Shown here piece by piece: positions 35,484-44,453 of a stretch of DNA of 61,579 nt (positions within the stretch are counted from its first letter, which is position 1; each line of letters starts with the position of its first letter). A model generated the notes under the pieces. That model worked only from the letters and a program-made list of their open reading frames with translations. It did not search any database and was not told the DNA's origin. The position numbers and the translations under genes were made by a program. The stretch is from Oscillospiraceae bacterium (GTDB taxonomy: Bacteria; Bacillota; Clostridia; Oscillospirales; Oscillospiraceae), in assembly GCA_009785525.1 (NCBI GenBank), contig WQWC01000007.1, positions 1 to 61,579 of the forward strand, read 5' to 3'.

Positions 35484-37523
35484 CTACATTTGCTCAAACG
35501 CCTCTTCCAGATTCGCAAATCCCGTGAACGGCATGGAACATGTGTTGTCTCTGCACAGATAAAACGTCGGTTCCCGTTCAATCTGCGTGTAGTCCGCCGC
35601 CGGAGGGATTATCCTGCGCAGAGACTTGCTATTTTCCGGCGTTATCAACACTGTCGTAAGCTCCGGCAGGAACTTACGGGCGCGGGAATCACGCAATTGC
35701 TCTATATCATCCGCAGATGACACTGCGCAGATGAGGTTTATCTGCGGATACAGCGCGGTCATCATCGCGATGTTGGAGAAACTGTGCGAGGCGGGGAAGC
35801 CCCCGGTTTGTGCGGCCATGAATTCTAGTTGGCGCAGGGATACATCCTCCCACTCACGCGAGCCGGTTATCGCGGCGAGTTTCCGCAGATTAAACGCGGC
35901 AACTGAATTTCCCGATGGCACCGCGCCGTCATATGTCTCTTTCGGCCGCGTGATAAGTGACTCCGCGTTGTGCGAGTACATGTAGAATCCGCCGCCTTTT
36001 TCGTCCGCGAACAGCCGCGTCATCGCCTCGGCATGGGCTATCGCGGATTCCAAGTACGGCGCTTCTCCAGAAGCGTCAAACAGCGTCAACAGCGCCCAGG
36101 TGAAATACGCGTAATCATCCAGGAATCCCGAACCTTGTGCCACGCCGTCCCTGTAACTGACTCGCAAGTTTCCGGCGGAATCCGTCAGCTTCTGCCGCAC
36201 GAAAAGTTCTGCGTTTTTCGCCGATTGCAGATACTCCGGTTTGCCGAGGGTCGTATATGCCGTGGCGAATGCCGCGATCATCATCGAGTTCCACGATGTC
36301 AGCGCCTTGTCGTCTTTATGCAGCTTCACGCGGGTGGATCTGTAGGCCAGCAGTTTTTCGTTCAGCTGCCTGATACGCGTGTTTACGTCGGCATAATTCA
36401 GGTTGTTCAGCAGTGTCGGGATGTTATCCCCCTCGAAATTGCCGTGTTTCGTCATGCCGTACCAGCCGCTCCAATACGTGCCGTCATTGCTGCCGAGTAT
36501 CTGCCTTATCTCTTCCGGTTTCCAGACGTAATACAGCCCCTCGCGCCCGTCGCTGTCGGCATCTTGCGCGCTGTAGAACTCGCCGTCCGGCCCTGTCATC
36601 TCCCGCGTGATATATGCCAGCGTGTTTTCGGCGACATGGCGGTAAAGTTCACGCCCGGTCAGCTGATACGCCTCCAGATAAGTGATTGTCAACAGCGCAT
36701 TGTCATACAGCATTTTCTCAAAATGCGGAATTTCCCATCGGGCATCGACCGAATAGCGGGAAAATCCGCCGCCAATATGGTCGTACATACCGCCCCGGAA
36801 CATTTGCTCCAGCGTCTTTTCCGCCATCGCGATCGCCCTCGGCACGTTTTCGTGGATGCCATACCGCAACAGGAACATAAGATTATGCGGTGACGGAAAT
36901 TTCGGCGCACGCCCGAATCCGCCGTCACGCTCGTCGAACGCTTTGTCGAAATATTTATACGCCTGCCGCATCAGGGCGTTTGTCGGTTCGATATTCTCAA
37001 ACTCGTGGGACACGGAAAGCCGCGATATCAATGCGTCGCCTATGGATTCAAGCCCGTCTCTGTCCGCTTTCCAGCGGGAGTTCACCTCACGCAGAATGTC
37101 GATGATCCCATGCCTGCCGTAGCCGGAGGTTTTGGGAAAATACGTCCCGGCGAAAAACGGCTTTTGATCCGGCGTCATAATCACTGTCATCGGCCAGCCG
37201 CCGCCACCGGTCAGCGTCTGTGTGACCTCCATGTACACGGCGTCGATATCGGGCCGCTCTTCTTTATCGACCTTGACGGCGATAAACCCCTCCCGCAATA
37301 CACGCGCGACTTGCTCGTCCTCAAATGATTCGTTCTCCATCACGTGGCACCAATGGCAGGTGGAGTACCCGACCGACAAAAAAACTGGCTTATCTTCCGC
37401 CTGCGCTTTCTTGAACGCCTCATCGCCCCAGGGATACCAATCGACAGGATTATACGCGTGCTGAAGCAAGTACGGGGATTTCTCGTGAATCAGCCTGTTG
37501 GCTGTTTTTTCAACAATGGACAT
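35484..37523 (-). CDS. yyaL: Thioredoxin-domain protein YyaL (DUF255 / SSP411 family)
   Basis: A 679-aa cytosolic protein. The N-terminal thioredoxin-like domain has [18 protein letters not shown] with the CxxC pair, preceded by the family motif [18 protein letters not shown]. The rest is an (alpha/alpha)6 glycosidase-like toroid, with [20 protein letters not shown] and LTSWNSMMI. The frame runs 31 codons further upstream, but ATG 37523 has AGGAG in place. The biochemical function of the family is not settled. Confidence 0.9.
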   Translation of the reverse strand: MSIVEKTANRLIHEKSPYLLQHAYNPVDWYPWGDEAFKKAQAEDKPVFLSVGYSTCHWCHVMENESFEDEQVARVLREGFIAVKVDKEERPDIDAVYMEVTQTLTGGGGWPMTVIMTPDQKPFFAGTYFPKTSGYGRHGIIDILREVNSRWKADRDGLESIGDALISRLSVSHEFENIEPTNALMRQAYKYFDKAFDERDGGFGRAPKFPSPHNLMFLLRYGIHENVPRAIAMAEKTLEQMFRGGMYDHIGGGFSRYSVDARWEIPHFEKMLYDNALLTITYLEAYQLTGRELYRHVAENTLAYITREMTGPDGEFYSAQDADSDGREGLYYVWKPEEIRQILGSNDGTYWSGWYGMTKHGNFEGDNIPTLLNNLNYADVNTRIRQLNEKLLAYRSTRVKLHKDDKALTSWNSMMIAAFATAYTTLGKPEYLQSAKNAELFVRQKLTDSAGNLRVSYRDGVAQGSGFLDDYAYFTWALLTLFDASGEAPYLESAIAHAEAMTRLFADEKGGGFYMYSHNAESLITRPKETYDGAVPSGNSVAAFNLRKLAAITGSREWEDVSLRQLEFMAAQTGGFPASHSFSNIAMMTALYPQINLICAVSSADDIEQLRDSRARKFLPELTTVLITPENSKSLRRIIPPAADYTQIEREPTFYLCRDNTCSMPFTGFANLEEAFEQM

Positions 37524-37635
37524 GGGACATCTCCTACAATCTAAAAATTTAGTGTAGTATGTCCGAATGGGCGGGGTAATATTTGCGCAAAAAGGGCGGT
37601 GTATACCTAATGCCATTAAGTCAAGATAAGTCGAA

Positions 37636-37855
37636 ATAATACGGAAAGGGCGCGGGCGGTTAATAACCGCCCCTACGACCGCAATATTGCATGTCTTTTG
37701 TAGGGGCGATTACCAATCGCCCGCGTAACTTAATAACAGAACAGCCCCGCCCAAGAGAGGGCGGGGTTTGCAACCCTGCGTAGGGGCGGATGGCAATCCG
37801 CCCGTGGCATTTGACGTTTTTTCCGTTTATTGGGACGATTGCCATCGTCCCCTAC
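37636..37855. repeat. Repeat cluster including palindromic repeat copy 6
   Basis: The 360-bp gap holds an AT-containing variant (GGTTAATAACCGCCCCTAC with GTAGGGGCGATTACCAATCGCCC, about 37658-37721), a CCCCGCCCAAGAGAGGGCGGGG palindrome at about 37745-37766, and a full copy of the main family at 37780-37855. No gene is seen. Confidence 0.75.
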
Positions 37856-37883
37856 ATGGTCTGTGCCTATAATCCAACATCAC

Positions 37884-38678
37884 TCATATCATTATTTCAC
37901 CTTTGATTTTGGCGTTTTCTATAAACTCCAAAAATGTTTGGGTAATTATTTTTTGCCCCTCGGTGTTTGGGTGCGTGCCGTCTTCGCATAAAAGATGTTC
38001 CGGACTGCTGTGCCGCAGGAACGCGCCGCGCAAATCGACCAAAAGAGTATTGGTCCCGGCAGCGATTTTTTCAATGGCTTTTGAATAACTCTCCTGCCAG
38101 CGGTAGATGACGTCAATATTTTCCGGAGCGTTGGCCCCGCCCGTGATTTTTTCAACGGCTTTTGAGCAACTCCCCTGCCAACGGACTATTAAGTCAATAT
38201 TCCCCAGCCACTTTAACACGTTCGGTTTATTGAGGCCATTGCAGTACCAATTAAAAAACTTATTCGCATCAAGCGGCGGCAGGGTGGTCATAATCGGGCG
38301 GATTCCGTTTTCGCTTAACAGCGCTATAATTTTATGATAAGTGTCCACAAAAACATTAAGCGGGGTGTGGGGGAGATGTTCATCATCCGGGCATTCTGAA
38401 ATCTCTTTCCAATTAAAATCACAGTCATTTCCGCCGAAATCCATTAGAATCGCATCGCAAGAGGGTTTGTTGCCCTTCAGTCGCTTTTCAAGCAACGCAA
38501 GTCCCTTGGTGACCGTGCATCCGAACTTTGAAAAATTGATAATACTTAACAAGTGGCGCTTTTCTATTAACTCGATATCTATATTATTATCAACATGGTA
38601 ACGCATGTTTTTCGGATTGATTTGGATGCCCTTTAATATCGAATCGCCAAAGATTTCTACTCTTTTTTTGATGCTCAT
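37884..38678 (-). CDS. SGNH/GDSL hydrolase with an internal tandem duplication
   Basis: A 264-aa esterase/lipase-type hydrolase without a signal peptide. Catalytic blocks are present: block I IFGDSIL (Ser13), block III GGNDCDF, and block V DGTHPN (Asp and His). A 27-residue segment is duplicated in tandem: NIDLIVRWQGSCSKAVEKI and NIDVIYRWQESYSKAIEKI (bases about 38040-38205, period 81 bp). The substrate is unknown. G-rich ribosome site before ATG. The gene is more AT-rich than its neighbours, hinting at transfer. Confidence 0.82.
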   Translation of the reverse strand: MSIKKRVEIFGDSILKGIQINPKNMRYHVDNNIDIELIEKRHLLSIINFSKFGCTVTKGLALLEKRLKGNKPSCDAILMDFGGNDCDFNWKEISECPDDEHLPHTPLNVFVDTYHKIIALLSENGIRPIMTTLPPLDANKFFNWYCNGLNKPNVLKWLGNIDLIVRWQGSCSKAVEKITGGANAPENIDVIYRWQESYSKAIEKIAAGTNTLLVDLRGAFLRHSSPEHLLCEDGTHPNTEGQKIITQTFLEFIENAKIKGEIMI

Positions 38679-38815
38679 GCTTCAGCCCCCCTTAAACACA
38701 AAACTTCAACACCTGCTTAAAAGCTGTTAATATTTAATTATACCACATAACTTGGTGTAAAAATCCACGTTGGGGAAAATGTTTACATATTAAAATCATG
38801 ATGCCGTTTTAGTGC

Positions 38816-38844
38816 TTAACAGCGCTTTAAAATTATGATAGAAT
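38816..38844 (+). promoter_or_regulatory. Predicted promoter of nfo
   Basis: TTAACA (38816-38821) and TAGAAT (38839-38844), 17-bp spacer. A GTAGGGGCGGCCTGTGGCCGTCC half repeat sits between promoter and gene (about 38859-38881), so it would be part of the leader. Confidence 0.55.
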
Positions 38845-38915
38845 ATTTGCACCTCTTTGTAGGGGCGGCCTGTGGCCGTCCGCAAAAAAGGATTTAACAA
38901 CAAGGACTGATAACC

Positions 38916-39749
38916 ATGCTGAAAATCGGATGCCACTTATCTGTATCGGGCGGATTTCTCAATATGGCCCGCACCGCGCTTGAGATTGACGCGAATACAT
39001 TCCAATTCTTCACGCGCAATCCAAGGGGCGGCAAGGCGAAAGCGTTGAACGAAAAGGACATATCCGCATTTATAGACTTCACGCGGGAGCATAAGATCGC
39101 CGATTTCGTTGCCCACGCGCCGTATACGCTGAACATCTGCTCCGATAAAGAAAATATCCGCCAATTCACGGTTGAGACGTTTGAGGATGATCTTGCCCGG
39201 CTGGAGCATATCCCCGGCTGTATGTACAACTTTCACCCCGGCAGTCACGTGGGGCAAGGATTGGAGGTGGGCATAGACCTCATCGCCTCCGCGTTGAATC
39301 AGCTGTTGCGCCCGGAGTTTGGCACAATAGTTCTGCTGGAGACAATGTCCGGCAAAGGCAGCGAAATTGGCGGCAGATTCGAGGATTTACACGAAATAAT
39401 TGACCGCGTTGAACATTCGGATAAACTCGGCGTTTGTCTGGATACCTGTCACGTTCACGATGCGGGGTACGATATAGTAAACGACCTTGACGGCGTATTG
39501 ACGGAATTCGACCGCGTGGTCGGGCTGAACAGGCTGAAAGCGATACATCTGAATGACAGCAAGAACTCCATCGGCGCACGGAAAGACCGGCACGAAACGA
39601 TAGGCAATGGCTACATCGGGCTGGAGGTGTTCCGGCGGATAATCAACCACCCTGTGCTGCGGGAGCTGCCGTTTATTTTGGAGACGCCAAACGAGCTACC
39701 AGGGTATGCGGAGGAGATAATGCTTCTGCGCGGGATGTGGGTGGGGTAG
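38916..39749 (+). CDS. nfo: Deoxyribonuclease IV (AP endonuclease)
   Basis: Cuts DNA 5' to abasic sites in base excision repair, with three zinc ions. The 277-aa TIM barrel shows the metal ligands in order: [55 protein letters not shown] and FILETPN. Length and motifs are normal. Confidence 0.95.
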   Translation: MLKIGCHLSVSGGFLNMARTALEIDANTFQFFTRNPRGGKAKALNEKDISAFIDFTREHKIADFVAHAPYTLNICSDKENIRQFTVETFEDDLARLEHIPGCMYNFHPGSHVGQGLEVGIDLIASALNQLLRPEFGTIVLLETMSGKGSEIGGRFEDLHEIIDRVEHSDKLGVCLDTCHVHDAGYDIVNDLDGVLTEFDRVVGLNRLKAIHLNDSKNSIGARKDRHETIGNGYIGLEVFRRIINHPVLRELPFILETPNELPGYAEEIMLLRGMWVG

Positions 39750-39983
39750 ACGATCCTATAGGGAGCGCTGTCCCCAGCGTCCCGCCAGTTCCTCGCCCTG
39801 TTATCGCAGGATGGTGAAAATCCAACAGCGGTACGCAGAGGACTGCGTCCCCTACGTGGGGCGATGCGTTAAACCAACTACGGCGCGCTGGGGGCGTCAC
39901 GCCCTACAGGCACAAATCCACGCACCCTCCATCCATCGACCAAAGCCCCCTTCGCGCACGAAGGGGGAAGGGGGATGCCTCCA

Positions 39984-40023
39984 AAAAAAGCGGGCGCACT
40001 TTTTAAAGTGTGCCCGCTTTTTT
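39984..40023. terminator. Bidirectional terminator between nfo and the SleB-like gene
   Basis: GCGGGCGCAC (39990-39999) pairs with GTGTGCCCGC (40008-40017) through one G-U pair, flanked by A7 and T7. The 234 bp before it hold CGCAGAGGACTGCG and CCCCCTTCGCGCACGAAGGGGG repeats. Confidence 0.85.
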
Positions 40024-40032
40024 GTATCTGCT

Positions 40033-40875
40033 TTAATCAAAGAAGTTATGATTCCCGATCCTCGTGTTAAATGGCCGGTTCCGCGATGCCCAGCATGTGA
40101 TTCTTCTGCTGGAGAAGAACAGACTGTCGCCGATGACGTTTGCGCCCTCCAGTGCGAGTTTGGCTGCTATAATATTCGCTCTGTACGGTGTGCGGTTAAT
40201 CGCGCCGGAGTGGGCGGGTGTGAACTGGATTCCGTGCCGCCTGTCGAAGATAACGCCGTGAACAGTATCAGGATACATGTCAGAGGCGACCCTGTTCATC
40301 ACCACGTTGCCAACCGCGATCTGGCCGATAAACGGTTCTCCCCTGGCTTCGGCGCTTATTATGCGCGACATCCAGAAGACATCGGTCTCACAATAGAAGT
40401 AATCTCCGTGTTTGATGGGGTCGCCCAGCTGGACGACCGAAACGGTCGTTGCGTAAGTGTTCCAAACAATACCCGCGCCGAACGCGTAGGCCAGCGGGCG
40501 GACAGGTACATATATCAGCCCGTTGATCTCCCTGCACAGATGCGGCACATGCAGATATCTGCCGTTTGCCGACAGGAAGGAGTCCCCGGCTGTCGCGTAG
40601 ATACGCAGTCCCGGTGCAGATACGGTTGCCGTGCCGTTGTGTTGTGTTACGTAATCTGCGCCCAGCGCCATGCTGAAGTAATATAGCGGCACATATGTCG
40701 TTGCATTAATCAGGAACGAGGGTGCCCCTAACTCCGGGAAGATGCCGTTTATTGAAAGTGCCACGACAGTAAATTCACTTTCACCGGCTTCGGCGCTTGA
40801 CGTCGTTGCAGGCAGCAGAATCCCGCAGAGCAATGCAAGGCAGAGTAAAGTCGGTATAGCTAGTCTAAGTTTCAT
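40033..40875 (-). CDS. SleB/CwlJ-type cell wall hydrolase with copper-amine-oxidase-like domain
   Basis: A secreted 280-aa enzyme. ATG 40875 starts a signal peptide (KLRLAIPTLLCLALLCGILL) and has AAAGGA upstream; the GTG at 40899 has none. Residues about 40-145 form the copper amine oxidase N-terminal-like domain, a wall-associated module. The C-terminal Hydrolase_2 domain has SRIISAEARGEPFIGQIAVGNVVMNRV, whose Glu is the proposed catalytic residue of spore cortex lytic transglycosylases. A role in cortex or wall turnover is likely. Confidence 0.87.
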   Translation of the reverse strand: MKLRLAIPTLLCLALLCGILLPATTSSAEAGESEFTVVALSINGIFPELGAPSFLINATTYVPLYYFSMALGADYVTQHNGTATVSAPGLRIYATAGDSFLSANGRYLHVPHLCREINGLIYVPVRPLAYAFGAGIVWNTYATTVSVVQLGDPIKHGDYFYCETDVFWMSRIISAEARGEPFIGQIAVGNVVMNRVASDMYPDTVHGVIFDRRHGIQFTPAHSGAINRTPYRANIIAAKLALEGANVIGDSLFFSSRRITCWASRNRPFNTRIGNHNFFD

Positions 40876-41383
40876 TATTGAATAGAGTTCCTTTCCCACG
40901 GCTGAAAAGCCATAATATTAGTTACAAATTATTACGATTACAGATACATTATAGCCGATTTAGTTACAAAATGAAACCTTTTTGCGTGGTTGTTGGCAAA
41001 AATCGGTAATTTTGCTATACTTATGGTTGTTTTTGGATGAATAATATGCATTATATCTAGGAAAATTGCACGAAATTTAAAGAAAATATTTCCGGAAATA
41101 ATCATGGAACCCCTTCCGCGCATCAAAAAATCGCACGGTTGTAAAACAGAATACAGCCGTGCGACTTGAAAAATTAGACGTAAATTGTCAAAAAATCATT
41201 AAATATTTTAAAAATCACACAAATGCGACAAAGTTTGACAAACTTCGATACATCTTTTCCTGTTCAATTGTTAGAAACGGGTGGAGATGTAAATGCGTGA
41301 TAAACCGACGCCAAAATGCCGGTCGCCTCCCCGGGCTTTTTTAATTTTGTGAACACTACAGAATTAAGGAGGCCTCTATACTA
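40876..41383. other. 508-bp gap upstream of the sigma-like gene
   Basis: AT-rich and unlike other gaps: it has none of the palindromic repeat families. It contains TTAGTTACAAATTATTAC/TTTAGTTACAAAATG direct repeats (about 40918 and 40960), a minus-strand terminator (41124-41164) and a short GC stem with T6 at 41318-41342 on the plus strand. A 61-codon frame at 41159-41344 has no ribosome site and is probably not a gene. Confidence 0.5.
41124..41164 (-). terminator. Orphan minus-strand terminator
   Basis: A 13-bp stem with one G-U pair (41131-41143 / 41152-41164) is followed on the minus strand by TTTTTTGATG. No minus-strand gene lies directly upstream, so the transcript it ends is unidentified. 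Confidence 0.65.
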
Positions 41384-41791
41384 ATGAACAAATTCATATA
41401 CATTAACGGCGTGGCTGTTTCAGTCACCGAGGAAGTGCATTATACATATCACAAGATGAAACGCCGTGAAAAAACGTTGATCGAAAAGGATACAAGAAAC
41501 CGGCTTGTGCATTACGATGCGTGGAGTGATGAATTTATACGCAAAACCCCGATCAACGGATTGCCTGTGCAAACCCCGGAGGATATAGTGATTTCAAAGC
41601 AGACGCGATTGAGGCTCTATCAAAGTCTCGCCCTGCTTCCTAGCGCGGAGCGGGACTTGATCCACTCTCTTTTTTTTGAAGGCAAGTCCATGTCCGCGTT
41701 GTCAAAGCAACTACAAATCCCGCCGCGGACGATAGGCTATCGCCGCGACAGAACCCTGAAAAAATTGCGGGAGATGATGACTCGCGGGTAA
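41384..41791 (+). CDS. Small sigma-70 region-4-like protein
   Basis: A 135-aa protein with an N-terminal KFIYINGVAVSVTEEV motif and a C-terminal sigma region 4 HTH (SLALLPSAERDLIHSLFF, then KQLQIPPRTIGYRRDRTLKKL). Such ORFs with this N-terminus are typical of Clostridial integrative elements, where they act as small sigma-like or regulatory factors. No other element genes are adjacent. AAGGAGG is at 41366-41372. Confidence 0.75.
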   Translation: MNKFIYINGVAVSVTEEVHYTYHKMKRREKTLIEKDTRNRLVHYDAWSDEFIRKTPINGLPVQTPEDIVISKQTRLRLYQSLALLPSAERDLIHSLFFEGKSMSALSKQLQIPPRTIGYRRDRTLKKLREMMTRG

Positions 41792-41974
41792 TATGCCATG
41801 GCTGTGACCCGTAATTGTGCGTCCGTGAGGTTGTGGGGAACGTGTAAGGGGCGGCATTCTGCCGCCTCGCACCCCCGTCCTGTAGGGGGCGCTGTCTCCA
41901 GCGTCCCGCTGTTTTCTCTGTCCTATCTGCGGGATAGTGAAAATTCAACAACGGGCCGTCGAGGATGCCATTCC

Positions 41975-42424
41975 CTACGGTCGCAGCCCTTTAAAAAATC
42001 CGGACAGCAGTTCCCCGCATTCGTTTGCCAGAATGCCGCCGCGGATTTGCGTTTTGTGGCCGTAAGGCTCCATAAAAAGATTAATAACACTCCCGCAAGA
42101 GCCTGTGATTGGGTCACGTGCGCCGTAGAATACCTTTGCAATTCGCGACATGATTATCGCGCCAGCGCACATCGGACAAGGCTCCAGCGTTACATAGATT
42201 GAACAATCGGCAAGCCGCCAGTTATCCATTGTCTTACAGGCGTCCTCAATTGCCAGAATCTCCGCATGGGCGGTTGCCAGATTCAACCCCTCACGCCTGT
42301 TGCGCCCCCGGCCGATTATGGAGCCATCCGAGCCTGTAATCACACAGCCGACAGGGGCTTCGCCGTCGGCAAGCGCCTGTCGGGCGAGGGTTAGGGCTTC
42401 TGTCATATATAATTCATGGTTCAT
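41975..42424 (-). CDS. tadA: tRNA-specific adenosine deaminase
   Basis: Converts A34 to inosine in tRNA-Arg(ACG). The 149-aa cytidine-deaminase-fold enzyme has the zinc motifs TAHAEILAI (His and catalytic Glu) and LEPCPMCAGAI (two Cys). The frame is open 68 codons further through a repeat region, but homology begins at MNHELYMTEAL, so ATG 42424 is chosen. The ribosome site (AAAGG) is rather far, and ATG six codons later is possible. Confidence 0.93.
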   Translation of the reverse strand: MNHELYMTEALTLARQALADGEAPVGCVITGSDGSIIGRGRNRREGLNLATAHAEILAIEDACKTMDNWRLADCSIYVTLEPCPMCAGAIIMSRIAKVFYGARDPITGSCGSVINLFMEPYGHKTQIRGGILANECGELLSGFFKGLRP

Positions 42425-42488
42425 AATTTGAAAGTGTTGCCTTTCGGTTATGTAGGGGCGAATATTATTCGCCTGTGGGGGGATATGG

Positions 42489-42536
42489 ACAAAACACCCG
42501 CTGCCTGCGGGCGGCACCCTCTTTACTAAAGAGGGC
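42489..42536. repeat. Intergenic repeat, inverted variant of the CCCTCTTTA family
   Basis: ACAAAACACCCGCTGCCTGCGGGCGGCACCCTCTTTACTAAAGAGGG is the reverse arrangement of the elements at 22051 and 32945, with a different GC hairpin. GCGTCCTCAACGTCCCGCC and GTAAGGGCGGCCATTGGCCGTCC units follow up to 42620. Confidence 0.7.
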
Positions 42537-42666
42537 AGGGGGATTTTGGTAGAGGACGGCGTCCTCAACGTCCCGCCGTATTTGAACCGGCCCTGTAAGG
42601 GCGGCCATTGGCCGTCCGTGGACTCCATCGTGGTGAACGTGAGTGGGGTTACGCGGACGCGCGCGC

Positions 42667-43590
42667 CTACTCAAGCCGCGACAGAAGCGCAGTGAAATAT
42701 TCAGGCAAATCGGTTGACAGTTCAACCGACTCGCCTGATCTGGGGTGGATAAACTTCAATCTCCGCGCGTGAAGGCACTGGCCAGACAACCCCAGATCCG
42801 TCGATTTGCGGCCATATACGAGGTCGCCGACAATAGGGTGGCCGATATGCGCCATGTGAACGCGTATTTGATGCGTTCTGCCTGTTTTCAGGCGGCACTT
42901 GACATGCGTATATCCGTTGTACCGCGCCACAACTTCGTAATACGTCACAGCCTCACGCGGATTCTGCCGTGGCTGTGTTGTCACCGCCTGCCGCTTTCTG
43001 TCACGGGGATGGCGGCCGATAGGGGCGTTTATCACGCCTTCGTCAGATTTCAAAGCACCTTTGACAACCGCCTCATACTCACGGGTCATCGTTCTGTCTG
43101 CCAGCTGCTGCGCCAGATTCACGTGTGATAAATCGTTCTTCGCTACCAGAATGAGGCCGGATGTGTCTTTGTCTATCCTGTGGACGATTCCGGGTCGAAG
43201 CTCCCCGCCAATACCGGACAGGCTGTCCCCGCAGTGATGCATCAGCGCGTTGACCAGTGTTGAATCCGCATGGCCGGGGGATGGGTGTACGACCATTCCG
43301 CGCGGTTTGTTCACAACGCAAATGTCGTCATCTTCGTAAACTATATCCAGCGGAATGTTTTGCGGCAATAAATCCGTTTCAACCGGTTCATCAAGAGTTA
43401 CGTGAAATACTTCTCCGGCGGAAGTCTGGTGGCTTTTCCGGACAGTGACAGGTTCGCCGACATCAACGCAAAGCAAGACGCGCTGCTGCTCTATAAGCTT
43501 TTGCGCGCCGCTTCTTGTAATACCGGGCAGACTGTTAGACAGGAACACATCCAGCCGCTGCCCGTCCGTTTCGCAATTAATCTTCGTCAC
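42667..43590 (-). CDS. rluD: RluD-family large-subunit rRNA/tRNA pseudouridine synthase
   Basis: Isomerises uridine to pseudouridine in 23S rRNA or tRNA. About 307 aa: an N-terminal S4-like RNA-binding domain (RLDVFLSNSL, SGAQKLIEQQRV) and the catalytic domain with HRIDKDTSGLILVAK, whose Asp is the catalytic residue. GTG 43590 overlaps the end of lspA by 14 bp, the classic lspA-rluD arrangement. The frame upstream of it is only a shadow of lspA. The exact target base cannot be read. Confidence 0.92.
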   Translation of the reverse strand: MTKINCETDGQRLDVFLSNSLPGITRSGAQKLIEQQRVLLCVDVGEPVTVRKSHQTSAGEVFHVTLDEPVETDLLPQNIPLDIVYEDDDICVVNKPRGMVVHPSPGHADSTLVNALMHHCGDSLSGIGGELRPGIVHRIDKDTSGLILVAKNDLSHVNLAQQLADRTMTREYEAVVKGALKSDEGVINAPIGRHPRDRKRQAVTTQPRQNPREAVTYYEVVARYNGYTHVKCRLKTGRTHQIRVHMAHIGHPIVGDLVYGRKSTDLGLSGQCLHARRLKFIHPRSGESVELSTDLPEYFTALLSRLE

Positions 43591-44395
43591 TTTCAAAGCC
43601 GTATTCACGAAGCATTTTGTCAAGATCATACTCTTCAAGTATCTTTGTCTCGGTGAGATTATCGGTGTCAATAAGCGCTTCCAAATCGAACGATTCAAAC
43701 GCGTCATATCCGTCGAACGAAGCATCGCGGATCTCCTCGACCGCGTCGTAAGTTTGTGATTTTGCCGATTTGTGGTTATGCGTTTCGGGAACTTCAGGCA
43801 TCCCGGACATATCAGGCACATTCGGAATCGGCCGCGTGTCCGCCGAAATGTCGTAAACTTCCAGGTCGTCGTTGTAGTCATCATAGTCGATAGGTATGTC
43901 TATCGACTGCGGGGAACGTACCGGATCGCTGGATGGGGCGTCTTCCTGCTGGTTATCCTTGCCGGATGTGATGATGAAGTGGATGAAGAACGTTATCGCG
44001 CCCAGCGTGATAAAAATATCCGCCACGTTGAAGATTGCGAAATTGACGAACGTGAACTCAAACATATCCACAACGTATCCGCTCCAGACACGGTCTATTA
44101 GATTCCCAACCCCGCCGCCGAGCGCGGCGGCCAGACCCAAACTGCCCCAGAATCCGCGGTCATAGCGTTTTAAGATAAAAACAAGCGCAACAATGGCGAC
44201 GAACATAGCACCGGCTAGCGGCCAGCGCATGTTTGAAAACAAGCCGAACGCCGCGCCGGGATTTTCAGCGTAAACAAGTCTCAGAATGCCCGGGATAAGG
44301 ACGATCGGATCCCCCCCGTACAGCGTCAGCGTTACCCAGTGTTTAAACAGCTGATCGACGATGACAATAAGTGCCGAGAAAATAAAAATCAGCAT
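43577..44395 (-). CDS. lspA: Lipoprotein signal peptidase II with an acidic C-terminal extension
   Basis: Cleaves lipoprotein signal peptides after lipidation, for example those of the receptor at 1838 and the GerC protein. Residues 1 to about 145 are a normal LspA with four TM helices, NPGAAFG, GGGVGNLIDR and FNVADIFITLG (the two catalytic Asp in NLID and NVAD). An extra 125 residues follow, very acidic and rich in Asp/Tyr/Pro (DIPIDYDDYNDDLEVYDI), predicted disordered and cytoplasmic. LspA is usually 150-170 aa, so this tail is unusual. Confidence 0.9.
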   Translation of the reverse strand: MLIFIFSALIVIVDQLFKHWVTLTLYGGDPIVLIPGILRLVYAENPGAAFGLFSNMRWPLAGAMFVAIVALVFILKRYDRGFWGSLGLAAALGGGVGNLIDRVWSGYVVDMFEFTFVNFAIFNVADIFITLGAITFFIHFIITSGKDNQQEDAPSSDPVRSPQSIDIPIDYDDYNDDLEVYDISADTRPIPNVPDMSGMPEVPETHNHKSAKSQTYDAVEEIRDASFDGYDAFESFDLEALIDTDNLTETKILEEYDLDKMLREYGFESDED

Positions 44396-44453
44396 ATGTT
44401 ATCCCCTTTCGGTTTACGATGTGTTTTGTATTCGCCCCTACGGATACCGGGAT

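Noticed and set aside
7844-37855. CRISPR array
   Set aside because: The repeats are scattered singly between genes, self-complementary and variable in spacing; there is no regular repeat-spacer series and no cas gene.
39811-40686. Plus-strand 291-codon frame over the nfo downstream gap
   Set aside because: Runs through repeats and the antisense of the SleB-like gene; no recognisable domain.
41159-41344. 61-codon plus-strand frame before the sigma-like gene
   Set aside because: No ribosome site, starts inside the hairpin, no similarity seen; the gap is better read as possible RNA.
42425-42628. Upstream extension of tadA
   Set aside because: Translates a repeat element; TadA similarity begins at ATG 42424.
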